A DNA stretch of 64,000 nt from Bicyclus anynana (lineage: Eukaryota > Arthropoda > Insecta > Lepidoptera > Nymphalidae): assembly GCF_947172395.1 (NCBI RefSeq), contig NC_069092.1, forward strand, positions 10,275,418 through 10,339,417, read 5' to 3'. The notes beneath the pieces were generated by a model that did not search any database, had not been told where the DNA came from, and saw nothing but the letters and a program-made list of their open reading frames with translations. Positions within the stretch are counted from its first letter, which is position 1; every line of letters starts with the position of its first letter. A program made the position numbers and the translations under genes. Of this stretch, positions 1-11,958 are shown one piece after another.

Positions 1-1434
1 TTGCAATTAGGTAAAAATGATTTTGGCGCTCACGTCATAAAATTTGCGTCGCGCGTCAATCGCTCCGTGCTTTTCACTCACGTGAAAGTCGGCGTCTCGT
101 TTGCGCTTCAAATTTTATTCATATCGTACCGACGCGCTGCGCGCTTTTAATAAAATAAATGAATTTTCAGGCATTAAGCAATGGATTTGTTTTGTTAGGA
201 AGGTATTCGGCCTCAGGGTGCAATTCCGCTGAGTTACGGCGCCGTGTGACCGCGACGCAGGTGGGGCATACTGAACGACCGAATTTATTGCTAATTTTAT
301 ATTTTACTGCGCCCCATACTCGCCTCTGCGTTAAAATGACCCGTTATTATCAAAATATTGGATTCCAAACACATTTTTTTTTACATTTAAAGACAAAAGC
401 AACGGTACCACGAATTACATGGTAATAAAAATGAATTTCATTTTACGGTTAAAAACGAAAGCGCCATTGAAATACCATTTGATTGGGTTTCTAATTTAAA
501 AAACGGACATTTTCAGTAAAATATAATGCAGCTCGTTTACTCTACATTTTCTTTCCAAAAGTTTGTATCAACTGGTTCTTACCTTACCTTATCAGCCGAT
601 AGACATCCACAGCTGGACACAGACCTCTTGCATGGACCTCCAAGCACACTGGTTCTTTACAGGTTACTAATATGAGTGATTTGGTTTACATATATAAGTA
701 CATTTAATTGAAGGTTTTAATTATTTATTTAAGGAAGACTTAATTCTTAATCATTAGCTACATTAAGTTAAAAGATTAATTGAGGCAATAAAACATGAGA
801 TGTGTGAAGATGAATATTATACCATAATATCAATTTTTTATTTTGAAAATCTTTAGTCTGATCAACGACATAAAGTCATAGTATTTTAGCTAGACATAGA
901 CAAAACTACAGCACTGTATCATTGTACAACTTTTGCAAGAGGATATGAAATACAATGTCTAATGCCTAGATTAAAAAAAAACTGGAGACGACAAAGGTAA
1001 TAGGTATTTTATACCTATGCATAGTTACATATTATAAGATGTGAAAGAAAAATTAGAGAAAAAAAAACTAAACAAAGCTTCCACTGTCAACAAGGCAATC
1101 CTAGTCTCCGATGACCACAATTCACCTAAAGTTCCCTTTTGTTCACTCGCTTATTATGAGAGACTTTGTTTCCCTGTCTCTCATTGTTAGGGGGATATTA
1201 GGTGAATGCTGGTAATGAAAGTGGGGGCGTATTAGATGTGTTTGTCTAACCGCAACCACCCGACTGGACTTCAAATGACCTTATATCGTTAGTGAGGTAA
1301 GTTTTGTTTCCAAATAGTCATTGATTTGTCACGCTTTCTCTTAGGTATCTTTAGCATTGTATTATTCTGTAAACATCGATGATAGGTATTATCAAAGTCC
1401 AAATTAATTTATTACAAGTAGGCATACTTACTTT
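1..1434. other. Intergenic, left edge
   Basis: The first 280 bp are CpG-rich for this window, with CACGTGA near 80 and GCGCGCTGCGCGC-like palindromes near 133. The rest is AT-rich with one RTE fragment at 583-650. No gene was recognised. Confidence 0.5.
583..650 (-). mobile_element. RTE-LINE 3'-terminal fragment
   Basis: It contains CTTACCTTACCTTATCAGCC, then the complement of the ATGGACGTCTATCGGCTGAT end. Only the terminal 70 bp are present. Confidence 0.7.
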
Positions 1435-1631
1435 CGTGATAGCCCAGTGGATATGACCTCTGCCTCCTATTCCGGAGGGTGTGGTTTCGAATCCGATCCG
1501 GGGCATGCCTCCAACTTATTAGTTGTGTGCATTTTAAGAAATTAAATATCATGTGTCTCAAACGGTGAAGGAAAAAAAACATCCTGAGGAAACCTGCATA
1601 CCAGAGAATTTCGTGTGTGAAGTCTGCCAAT
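1435..1631 (+). mobile_element. tRNA-derived SINE, family A, 3'-truncated
   Basis: The head CGTGATAGCCCAGTGGATAT contains a tRNA-like A box, and the GGTTTCGAATCCGATCCGGG part a B box. The body carries CTCAAACGGTGAAGG and a partial GTGTGTGAAGTCTGCCAAT. It is broken at the right where a LINE fragment begins. Confidence 0.85.
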
Positions 1632-1753
1632 ACTTTACAAGCACTTTTGAAACACCAAATTTGACTATTTGTAGAGACTCTACCACCAGTTTGAAGGCAG
1701 GTTCTGCTGAGAGAGTCTGCAAGAAACTAAACAGTTGCTTTTTTAAATTATAA
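1632..1753 (-). mobile_element. CR1-like LINE 3' UTR fragment
   Basis: Inverted copy of the LINE 3' UTR at 27880-28005, including the complements of the GAACCGGTGGTAGA-like and GAGTTTCTTGC-like blocks. The heptamer tail is missing and the fragment abuts a truncated SINE on its left. Confidence 0.75.
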
Positions 1754-1755
1754 CT

Positions 1756-4700
1756 GGTTCAGTAGTCTAGTCTGTGGCTTCGAATCGAGAGGTCCTAAAT
1801 TCCAGTTCTGGCTAAAAAAGTTTTTCTTTTTTAGTGGGATGTACAGAATTTCCGGGTTTGTCCAAATGGACAAAGTCGGAAATAGCAAGGAATTGTGTTG
1901 TATTTATTGCTCTAAAAACCAACAAAAAAGTATCGTTAATATCAATGTATTCCCAGAGGCTCGATTATTTGTCAAACAGAATCTCGGGAAACGTGAGGGC
2001 TTAGCGCAGAGGAAAAGGTCGAAAAAACCCAACAAAGTTTTTGCTGACAAAGCTGTAGAGGGGCGAAGTACTTTTGACAATTCTTATATAGGTTAATAGG
2101 TCAATCGCTTGTTTATTTTGTGGAAGGAATTTATAGAATTGTTTATTCCGTGGATCGTGATGTATCGTAAAATCATCGTATTCTTTTATGGCCTTTCGAT
2201 TTATTTTAATGCCGAAAACAATGAATAAAAGATTATCGTTGTAAAATAATCTTTGCGATTTAATTAAATTAAAAATCGCAAAGATATAGTATTTAAAATA
2301 AAAATACATTTTATACTTGAACGGTAAAGTGTTAAGCTTTAAAACCTAAAACTTTTCAGATACCAAAATCCAAACTCCATAGATAGTTGCATCGTACTTA
2401 AATACTTGTACGGGCTGACAAGCTTTGACCTTAAATAAAATGCAGAAGATCTGGCTATCAAAGGTCCTTGTTCTGTGATTATTCGCTGATTAGTGACTGT
2501 TCTATCATTTTGGACACCATCCAAAAAATCTATCAACCCTCAATGTACGTTTCACTCCAGCACCACCACAACGTATAATTGCAAAGTACATATGCACATT
2601 AGGTACCTACATGATGAGGTCAGAAACTACTTAAGGTGCTCCACTGTCCGAGGGAGACATTCGGGGTCATTTTTCACATCTGGGTGGAATTGATGGAATA
2701 AAAAAGACTTTTACTTTACAAATAGGTAAATAATTTGCGATTTAAAAACCAATCCAAAAGCCTCAATAGCTTCACGGTGAAGAAGTCGCACTAGCATACT
2801 GAGAGACATAACACTGAGAGGTAATGGGTTCGATCCCCACACGTTGGACTATTGTCGTACCCAATATAAAATTAGACAGTCTTTTCTACTAATTGAAGGT
2901 ATAACAGAATATTGGACATATTAAAAAATTATGGCAAATATTTTTTAAGACAAATCGTCAAAGTGCAACAGATGAATCGTATAATTCTTACAACCTTGTT
3001 AAGTTATAAAGTAAACATTGTTATTTTACAACACACTTAGTCGTAACGATTTAAAACGCCACCTGTGCTCTATTGAACCCTGAACTGAGCAATAAGGAAG
3101 AAGTTATACTGCCAGCGTTTCCCCACATTAACTATATTAATACAAGCCCAAAGATACGGGAAGGTTGTAGACACCTGGCAAATAATAACAAAGGGGAGGG
3201 AATATGAAAACAAATAACTCCACGTTATGCTCCCGGCAGAGGTGACCGTCTTAGTAGTCTCTTTATCTCACCTATTTATCACCAAATAAAGGAAGCTGTG
3301 CCTCAGCGCCTTGTATTTATCATTCTCACATGTTTTCCGTATATTCTTGGTTAAACATTATTTATATTGTCATAGCTTATCCTTTTCTTATGAAATGCGG
3401 AAAATTTACCACGCCCTCATATTTTATTAACGTTTGACTTATTATAATACTAGGCTACGACTTCACAGACATAAAAATCGAAAAGCAACTTACTCGTAGT
3501 CTTGAAATTTAGTGTAAAAAATCACAATATCATCGACTGAAAATGATAGTGACGATGAATCTGTGAGAATTTAATTATAAAATGAATTTTCTTAATCACA
3601 AAAATTTTACAACGGATTTTAATAAAACACAAATCATACAGATGTTTTACTCGTATAACTTGAATACATACTAGTACATACGAATAAATACATATACATA
3701 TTTATAATGAAATTATAGTATAGAATAGTGTTTAACCTTGTTGTGTTAGCTATTCACGCTAATATCCAAAAGTAGTAAATGAATTATTGCAAGATTTTCC
3801 CAAGCGGTAAAATACATTTTTTACAAATAGAATTTTTTTAATATCTTAACTTTTCTTAACTTTTCTTTTTTCTTCCTTTAACATCACAAGTACCTATTTA
3901 CTAGACAAACAAATTAGAAAAACATTGCACAATATTGAAAAAATATGTATATTTAATGAGAATGTAAAATTTCAAGAAAAGCCATGTAACAACAACATTT
4001 ATTTATCGTAAAGACAAAACAAAGTGCCACTTCATCATCCCATAAAATTGTCATACAATTTTCCGCTAAAATTAAGCCTGCACGGAGCATTCAGCGACCC
4101 GCCCAATTGTAAAATCTGACAAACCAAGAGGAGTAAGGAACCGTTTGCTAAATTGGCTCCTTAATTTGATCGCAGCGACCGTCAAAATGTACATTTGAAG
4201 AAAATTCAAAGGCGTGGAGCGGAGTGTAGGGGATGTTACATCATAACTCCCCAAGGCTATATTTGGATTAGATAGCAATTGAATTGTGTGCTTTGAGGAA
4301 AAGTAAAATGTTGAGGATCCCTGATATTATTACAAACGAGGTTATTTATTAAATATTACAAACCTACTACTTATTTGAAGCTTGAATAAACGCAGATTTA
4401 AAATTACTTGTGCATGTACACTCTATTTACCTTTATGTTTAAAGGTGTTCGAGAATTTATTGTTCTAATAACTGTATTTAATTCCACTTCAGTCCAAAAT
4501 AGAGTAATTTCTACATTTATTTTCAGACCAGATGAACATTTTCCTTACCTAACAAGGATTGATTTGTTTGTTCTATTGGAGTTTTCCCAATTTTTCCTAA
4601 TTTTTCTTTAAGCTCTACGCACTGTACCGCACAAATAAAATAACAAAATTTTTAAAATTTTTTCGAAACAATAATCAATAATCGACTTGTTATCAATTTT

Positions 4701-6392
4701 ACTAAATTTCAATTCCAGAATATTTTTATTTAATAAACGTGACTTTTAATCATTTTTAATAAATGAAATGTTGTTATTGAAAACTCAACGAGGAAATTCT
4801 CTAATTAAGCAAGCTCGACACCTGCTGGCCATGTTAAACTACAATCCCCTCGCGACGGCGTCTTTCATGTACCTGAGGCGAATAAAGAAAAATTTAATCT
4901 TAAGCCCTGTGACCATGCTTTCAGTTGTTACACCTACCTGTTGTTATTACAAACTTTCATTCAACCATCTCTGCTAGAAAGTGTGTTAAATCTTGCAAGC
5001 TAAATTAGAATCAGTTCATGATTTTAGTTTGAACTGAAATGTGGTATCGGTACTTGCTATTTTAGTGATAAATAATATGGTACCATTGAAGCTGGTCCAT
5101 GAAGAAAGACTTGAACACCATAAAACGTTAATTTGACTTGGCAGTTACTTAGCAAATAATAATAATAATGTATTTATCCAAAAGATTGTTTAAAGGTTAA
5201 AAAAGTTGTTAAAAATATCTACGAAAAACAAACGGTTTTTTACGGAAATAAAACTCTTTTTTTTTTAATAACAAAGAAAATAGATATGCCTTAAAGTTCC
5301 CATAATAATTCATTATCGGCATAAAAAGAAGACTGTTTGTTCATGTGGCCAATTATATCTTAGAATCCATTCAGCCGTTTGGGAATGTAATAAACATTCA
5401 CCATTCAAGTTTCGCATTTATAATATGAAGTTAAAAGTTAGAATAAAACTAAACAGAGCTTACTTAGTTCTATCACTTATTAATCTTCCAGACACTATAA
5501 AGAAAAGTAATCGATCCACACAACTCGATTTCGCGTTCAGATAATTCATGGCCACTGTACCCGTCTAATACGCGTTCGCTCCGCGGCACGTCATAAAGAG
5601 GAAATTGCCTTCCTAGTTGAATTCATCCCCGACGCCCGAGGACGTAGCACCTCGCGTAATAACATCGCAGTATCCTCGAAATTTTAGTGTAGTGTGAACC
5701 GACGAACCGACATAAAGTACGCTCGTTTGGAACTAGAATGCTTGATGGACGTGAATTTAAAACTCGGCAACGGAAATGAATATAACACGTTGAACTCTCA
5801 GTTTTGAATTGGGAAAATATTTCGCATATTCTTTTCTATATTTTCGCAGCGCAAAGGTGTAAAGTATGAATCTAAAGTTTTGCTGATGTGAAAATGGAGT
5901 TTGAATTTTTCGTAGTTTTCGTTTATTATAATAAAACGTACAATTTTTATATCTTTACCTGTAAAAATGGTATAAGATCGCGGGTGTACAAATAGTATTT
6001 GGTTTAATGTCAAACAGCTTTTTACTAAATTCACACGAATTTTTAAATGGTTTTAAAGCATAAAAACTACTGTTTTAATTTATTATCTGTGTGTATTTGA
6101 TTCCGTTAATCTCCAAAGCGGTTGGACCAAGAAGACTACCACTGCCACATACATAGCTCAAGTAATTTGGCTATTTTTATTTGGGAAAACCATAGATTTA
6201 CGATTCGGTACAAGGGGAAAACAGAATGAATGGCTTTATCTTTTCATAAATAAAAAAGGCTTTCGTTTGTAAATTTTGCACATTCTGAACTGAACTCAAA
6301 ACATTGAACGTATTGATAAACCTGTTTTGGATTTTGTTAAGCAACACTAAGTATCAAAAAAATAGTAATTCACTCATCGAAACCTTCGTGCA
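1756..6392. other. AT-rich intergenic DNA
   Basis: Apart from the SINE at 2765-2960 I see no recognisable element. Two less AT-rich patches (about 4075-4270 and 5560-5760) have no frame with familiar motifs and could be old repeats or regulatory DNA. Confidence 0.5.
2765..2960 (+). mobile_element. tRNA-like SINE, fifth family, diverged
   Basis: B box GGGTTCGATCCCCACACG, followed by TTGGACTATTGTCGTACCCA and a body containing TTTCTACTAATTGAAGG. The A-box region is degraded. Confidence 0.6.
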
Positions 6393-6435
6393 GTTTATAA
6401 GATGAAGCAGAAGCATTCTGCTTCATCTTATAAAC
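6393..6435. repeat. Perfect 20-bp hairpin, 3-nt loop
   Basis: GTTTATAAGATGAAGCAGAA, loop GCA, exact complement. Not within any repeat I recognise. Confidence 0.85.
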
Positions 6436-6539
6436 TCAGAGCAAATATAATATTCCTAATAGCAGACAGTGAAATCAAGTTATTAATATACTTAATATTT
6501 TACAAATGTTATGTACCTAATACCTAGTCTAAGGATTCA

Positions 6540-6720
6540 TTTACACGAGTGCCAACTTTACCGACGAGCGCAGTCGACTGCAGTGGGCGACCGTCGCCGA
6601 GAGTCGACTGCAGTAGACGACGTCGTCACCTACCACCAAGATGTCGCCGAGTGCAGACGACTGCAGTCGGCGACGCCGTTGCCTGCGATCGGTAGCGATT
6701 TCTGCCACTAGAGCAGAAAC
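6540..6720. repeat. GC-rich repeat with GTCGACTGCAGT units
   Basis: AGTCGACTGCAGT occurs at about 6571 and 6602, and GACGACTGCAGTCGGCGAC at about 6656, mixed with GCCGAGAG/GCCGAGTG. Probably a MITE or a short local repeat. The open frames on both strands come from the palindromic composition. Confidence 0.6.
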
Positions 6721-6871
6721 CAATAACCTGAGATGGAAATAGATGGAAAATAAAACCTGATTAGGAACGCACAATAACTGGGCAATACATTTTTGTCGGT
6801 AATAACCTGTGGTAGATGCCAGGACATCTATATTAAAATTCTCACTATTCCCAACTTTTTTTATTTTTTAC

Positions 6872-7131
6872 AGGTTACCTTGCCTATTGCATCTCACCTG
6901 ATGGCTTACCATCAGGATGATAAAGTCTAAGATGGAAGCGTACTCACTTGTTAGGAGGAGGATGAAAATCCGCACCCCTCTCGGTTTATATACGACGTTG
7001 CCACAGTCGAAGCGACCCACCGGCCAGACCTGGGCCAATTAAGAAAACTTCAATCGGAATCGGGGATCGAACCCAGGACCTCCGTCTCGTTAATCCACTT
7101 CACATACAACAGCGCCACGAAGGCTATCAAA
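6872..7131 (-). mobile_element. tRNA-derived SINE, family B, diverged
   Basis: Minus orientation. TCTAAGATGGAAGCG, the CCTCTCGGTTTA block and GGGATCGAACCCAGGACCTC are recognisable. The central CCGCCAAGCGATTT part is deleted. Confidence 0.75.
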
Positions 7132-7168
7132 CTGCACCAGAGACCTCTCTCATCAAAATATATGTCTA

Positions 7169-7374
7169 TCTATACTAATATTATAAAGCTGAAGAGTTTG
7201 TTTGTTTGTTTGATTGAACGCGCTAACCTCAGGAACTACTGGTCCGATTTGAAAAATTCTTCAGCATTCAGTGTTAGATAGCCCATTTATCGAGGAAGGC
7301 TATAGGCTATATTTTATCCCCGTAATCCTACGGGAACGGAAACCACGCGGGTAAAACCGCGTGGCGTCTACTAG
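7169..7374 (+). mobile_element. Short Helitron-like element, complete
   Basis: Starts TCTATACTAATATTATAAAG after an A and ends CTAG before a T, the A|TC...CTRR|T arrangement of Helitrons. A perfect hairpin (CCACGCGG/CCGCGTGG, 7343-7364) lies just before the terminus. At 206 bp it has no coding capacity. The same 5' end recurs through the window, so this is a good reference copy. Confidence 0.8.
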
Positions 7375-7894
7375 TAATAACTATAAAATAGCAACGTAAC
7401 TCTTTATATCTCACCAGTCTAATCAATAAACTCGACATTACAAGAACCCGAACAAAAAACCGGATACTAAATATAAATGAAAATCAATATTCAATATTTT
7501 TCTATGTCCACCGACAATAAAGTAGATGCTCATTCAATACATGCGTCCACGCTTTACTGTAAGCATATAATTCACTTAACCAATGAGCCACATGCGGTGA
7601 AACGAGCAATTGCCAGATTCAATAAGACCAGGAAACGTATGAAATAACCCACGGTAACCCCCGCCGGGCAGCCGAAACTTCGGGTCAGAGGTATAACAGG
7701 AGGGTACAAATGAAATTCGAACATGACTTATTTATAGCCCACATTGTCTGTTAGTGTTTGTGTAAGAATATGTTTTGGATCAAAATCATACATTATGGGG
7801 TTGCTTTATGATATGTAATAATAGTATGTCAAAGAAATTACAGGTGAAGCAGTGGCGCATCTTGCCTTGCAGTGGCCCTGTATCAAAGTTAGTT

Positions 7895-8125
7895 GGGGGG
7901 CCCCAATAGACTACTCAACACAATAGACTACTAGGATTACTCAAAGACGCCTGGACCGATTTCAAAAATTATTTTTTTGTTTGAAACGGTATAGTCTCCA
8001 TTTGGTCCCATTGCCATCATGTCAAGATCTGATGATGGAATCCTGGAGAAATTGAGGCGTGAATTAATACATCACCGGCTTAGCACCGCCTTCATACTGA
8101 TCAGCAGGTAGAACATATTATGATG
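7895..8125. mobile_element. Diverged internal part of the TTAACCGACTTC element
   Basis: Contains CATCATGTCAAGATCTGATG, TGGAGAAATTGAGG and GATCAGCAGGTAGAACATAT. These match the complement or order of the 46.8-47.3 kb element. Terminal repeats are not seen. Confidence 0.6.
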
Positions 8126-9404
8126 TTATTTTTCACTTTTTAGTTTAGTGGGTACGTCTTTAGGTTTTGAAGTTGTATTTTTTTTATTAAAATTTTTATT
8201 ATTTGTTTACCCCTCACTCACATCACCATAAAATAAAATTGGTGCCTAAATGTTTGTTGTGACATACTTTTTTTTTGATCGAGTGTAGGAACAACGTTTA
8301 CAATAAACAAAGAAAATGGCTAAAATATTGAAAAAAAAAATATTGCTCTTTTGACTTTTGTCTTTTGTAATTTATGAACTGAAACTTTACTTGTATACGC
8401 AGTATTTTGTTTTTTTTTCGGGAAGCATCAGATTAAGTGAGATAGTAGATTAAATTTTACTAATTTTTGATTTCACACGAAAGATACGGGGTACAGGGCC
8501 CCTGTGCCCCTGAGGTGAAACCTTTGAGAAGGTTAAAAATTTAAGTTTAGAGTCATAAGACTTAGGCCCATATTACACTATCATATTATAGGGTTAGTAC
8601 AGGATAAAGTATGAAATTTTACAATATACGAATACGATCATATTTTTTCACAGTGTGTTTTAGTGTGTGTAAAATAAAATCGTATCTGATAAACTTTATG
8701 AACGTTTATTTTTTTAATAAAGTCTCAAAAAAGTCTCACTTGACCATAAAAATGTCTACTCACGAGATTATTACGGAAGAGAAATTAAGTGAACTATCTA
8801 TTTTTAATACAAACTGTAAGACTGTTGAACTGTAAATTTTCTAATGTACAGACACATAATTTGTACTGGTTTACCATAGGTTTAAATATTAAAAGAACGA
8901 CACAACGCCAAATACACAGTGTCACAATAAATTATCCAGAATTTATTACTGTAATTTAATAAAATGATAGTCAATCACCTAATAAAATGTTAATCAATGT
9001 GTTAATAAGCCAAATTACACATTCAATCCATACTTACAACGGTATTAGGTAATTCCCGTTATACGAAGCCATCGACGACTTTACGATGTCCATCAACGGA
9101 AATGACAATGATGACAAATTATTCAAATGATTATTATTACACAGATTTGATTGTGTAAATGCGGCTTTACACCTACGCTAATTTGATGATAACGTTTCTA
9201 TTGGCAATGTTATTAACTTTTGAATCTATCCATCTACCACCTAACATATATAGTATGTGTCGAGTAAAAGAAACGCTAGTGTGGTATGATTGATAGAACC
9301 GTTCTGACAATACACATAATATCACTAACTAGCCCCAAAGTATTCGTAGACTGTGTAATATTATAATACATATAAATAATTTACATTATATCGTCGCCGT
9401 CGTT
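8126..9404. other. AT-rich intergenic DNA
   Basis: No gene or named repeat was recognised. The 74-codon frame at 8611-8835 is low-complexity and has no family resemblance. Confidence 0.5.
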
Positions 9405-9475
9405 ATCAACCCATATTCACAACAACAACACTGCACTGCAGAGCTCGAGTCTCCTCTCAGAATGAGAGAAGACTC
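9405..9475 (-). mobile_element. SINE family A 3' fragment
   Basis: CAACCCATATTC, then GAGCTCGAGTCTCCTCTCAG. It ends in a hairpin at 9476-9510 that is not part of the SINE consensus. Confidence 0.7.
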
Positions 9476-9510
9476 GAAGGTCTCTCTCTCCATTCCAGAG
9501 AGAGACCTTC
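9476..9510. repeat. Perfect 14-bp hairpin at the end of a SINE fragment
   Basis: GAAGGTCTCTCTCT and its complement around CCATTCC. It abuts the SINE family A fragment. Confidence 0.8.
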
Positions 9511-9777
9511 AAAAAAAGCAAAGGCTCTCTATAACCTATTTTAGGAGTTTGGAGTCGAAACACTGGTACCGTGGGATCTTTTTTTAGTTCATAGAGAAAT
9601 CGCAAAACGATTAATCAACGCCTCCCGTTAGCAAAAAGGTTAGTCTATATTTAGGTCAGAGGAACAGTATTGCCATTCAACGTGGCAGTATTCCCAGCCT
9701 TCTGGGTACATTAGCTAATAGATATCGATTCGCATGAATACTCGTATTATGAAGACTAAGATTTTAGAACCTGTAAC

Positions 9778-9960
9778 TGTATATTTCATACAGCACACGA
9801 AAGTATGAATGTACAATTGTACAGTCACTTAGAATCGTACTAGGTGTTACGTGCTGCGATCTACAAATTCGATAACATGTAATAACAGATCGTGTATATT
9901 TCATACAGTGCTCAAAAGTATGAATGTACAATCGCGTAGAATCAGACGCGGTGTTACGGG
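9778..9960. repeat. Tandem duplication, period 114 bp
   Basis: TATATTTCATACAG, AAGTATGAATGTACAAT, AGAATC and GGTGTTACG occur twice in the same order, starting near 9780 and 9894. Confidence 0.75.
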
Positions 9961-10819
9961 GGGTTCAGTGAATTTCCCCCGAGTGCGCTAAGCCCGCCGT
10001 TACAGCGCACCGTCACTTCGATTCAGCTTTGATGTGCCGGACATCGACTCTGCGAGAACACATCGCTCGAACATCCCCTGACGACTGTAAACATCGATGT
10101 TTATTTTGTTGAGGTATGTTTTTTGAAAGGAATCGAGGCAACTGGAGTACTGAATTCGTTATTTATTTGTTTGGTTTACAAAACAAAAAATAACTACCTA
10201 AAAATTGTACAGAAACATGCGTGTTACTCTGAGATAGCTGGAGGCTTTCTTAGACACAAACAACATTATAATAACAAGACAGGCCAAGACTTAAAATTTA
10301 AAATAAAAATCAAAACATTAATACTAGAGCAAATAAATCGACAATAGAATATTAAAATCAAATTCCTCTACTCCCATCAAATAAACAAAAAGCTTACTGT
10401 CAAGGATTCAACGAGAAATAGTCCAACGAGAGGGAAATTTTGTAAATCCAAAACATTATCACATATTTGTAAATCCATGTTCTAAACCGGTTAACAGTTC
10501 ATAAATATAAAAAAAAACTCAAACTTTGCAGTTCTACCTGTGGTTAAATTAATCCTCTGAAACAAATCATATCAAGTGAGATGAGAATTCAACAAAATGC
10601 CAAGTAGGTACGTACGTACAGTTTCATAGCGTAAATTCTCACACCCTGATAGGCAGTAGTACCTTTTGCAAGCACTGCATGTCTTACCTTATATAATATC
10701 TCTAAGGGATCTCCACGAAGCGTGTTTCTTTACAATTATGAATTAGGTACTATTTATTGTACATTCAGATACTTTAGTCAATGCACATGTACTTCAGATT
10801 AGTCTGTATATTAATATTT

Positions 10820-11010
10820 TAAAGAGGTAAAGTGTGTGGTATTTTAGGGGGATGATCTCAGGATCTAGTAAACCAATTTTGAAGGGGAGGTATTAGTGTT
10901 GGTATAATTATGAGGGTATTTGATGACTTGAGCTCAGTTGGTTGTTAGGCAGCGTGGACACCGTCAGGCTGCCAATTACGTTAGTGATTTTGTACAATAA
11001 TGTTGTATGA
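10820..11010 (+). promoter_or_regulatory. Promoter-leader module, copy 1
   Basis: TATAATTA at 10903, TCAGTTG at 10934-10940, then GGCAGCGTGGACACCGTC, in which the expected ATG reads GTG (10954). It is about 130 bp upstream of copy 2 in the same orientation. Confidence 0.5.
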
Positions 11011-11027
11011 TCATAAATTGTTTCAGT

Positions 11028-11165
11028 GATGGTATAAATAAGAGAGTATTTGATGACTTGAGCTCAGTTGTTTGTTGGGCAGCATGGATACCGTCATGCT
11101 GCCAGTTTTTGGCATGTTTATGGCATGGAGAACATGTCGGGCTGGGAAGGTGAGATTCTATGCAT
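11028..11165 (+). promoter_or_regulatory. Promoter-leader module, copy 2, with short first-exon-like frame
   Basis: TATAAATA (11033-11040) and TCAGTTG (11064-11070) are spaced like a core promoter. The ATG at 11084 opens 22 codons (MDTVMLPVFGMFMAWRTCRA...) that end at AAG|GTGAG (11149/11150), a good splice donor. The equivalent on the minus strand is at 33.8 kb. It may be a transposon promoter or the first exon of a decayed gene family. No downstream exon was identified. Confidence 0.45.
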
Positions 11166-11637
11166 TCTGAAAGGATCCTTTAAACTTACTCGCAAGGTCA
11201 CAAGTCCTGGGACCTGCTCGAGGTGTTTCCTCGCTGCTACCCGTCACGTCACATTTATCACCGTATTCTCACAGAAACGAGAACTACGCTAGTGAAACCG
11301 CGAGGCGGCTAGTAATTATAAAGACAGACATTAAAAGTTTCATCACAATATAAATTACAAATAGACACAGTAACGGCCGTTTCTCAACGCAATCCAAGAT
11401 AAAACGCGCTTTCAACATTTAAGCTTTTCCCAAAAAAACGGTCGAAAACTAGTGACACTTTAGAGATACGTTTCTTTTTTATCTTCACTTTACGGTCATA
11501 AATATCACACGCCCTCGCGCTCGTGTAAAATGTTCCACGAACTACCATCTAGCCAATAAATTCGAGAGATTAACGATAGATACGAAATTTATAAACGTAC
11601 GACTGAGTACTCGCTAACAGAAAACTACTACGTCGAC

Positions 11638-11958
11638 GGCTTCCGTGGCGCAGTGCTATGCGCGGTGGATTTACAAGACGAAGGTCCTGGGTTCGATCCC
11701 CAGCTGGGCCGATTAAGGTTTTCTTAATTGGTCCAGGTCTGGCTAGTGGGAGGCTTTGGCCGTGGCTAGTTACCACCCTACCGACAAAGACGTACCGCCA
11801 AGCGATTTAGCGTTCCGGTGCGATGTCGTGTACAAACCGAAAGAGGTGTGGACTTTCGTCCTCCTCCTATCAAGTTAGCCCGCTTCCATCTTAGATTGCA
11901 TCGTCACTTACCATCAGGTGAGATTGTAATCAAGGGGTAACTCGTAAAGAATTAAAAA
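11638..11958 (+). mobile_element. tRNA-derived SINE, family B
   Basis: Head GGCTTCCGTGGCGCAGTG (A box), B box GGGTTCGATCCCCAGC, body GACGTACCGCCAAGCGATTT, 3' end CATCAGGTGAGATTG and an A-rich tail. Full length. Confidence 0.9.

Noticed and set aside
11638..11710. tRNA-like head of SINE family B as a tRNA gene
   Set aside because: The same head is repeated with a fixed 250-bp body in several places, which marks it as SINE.
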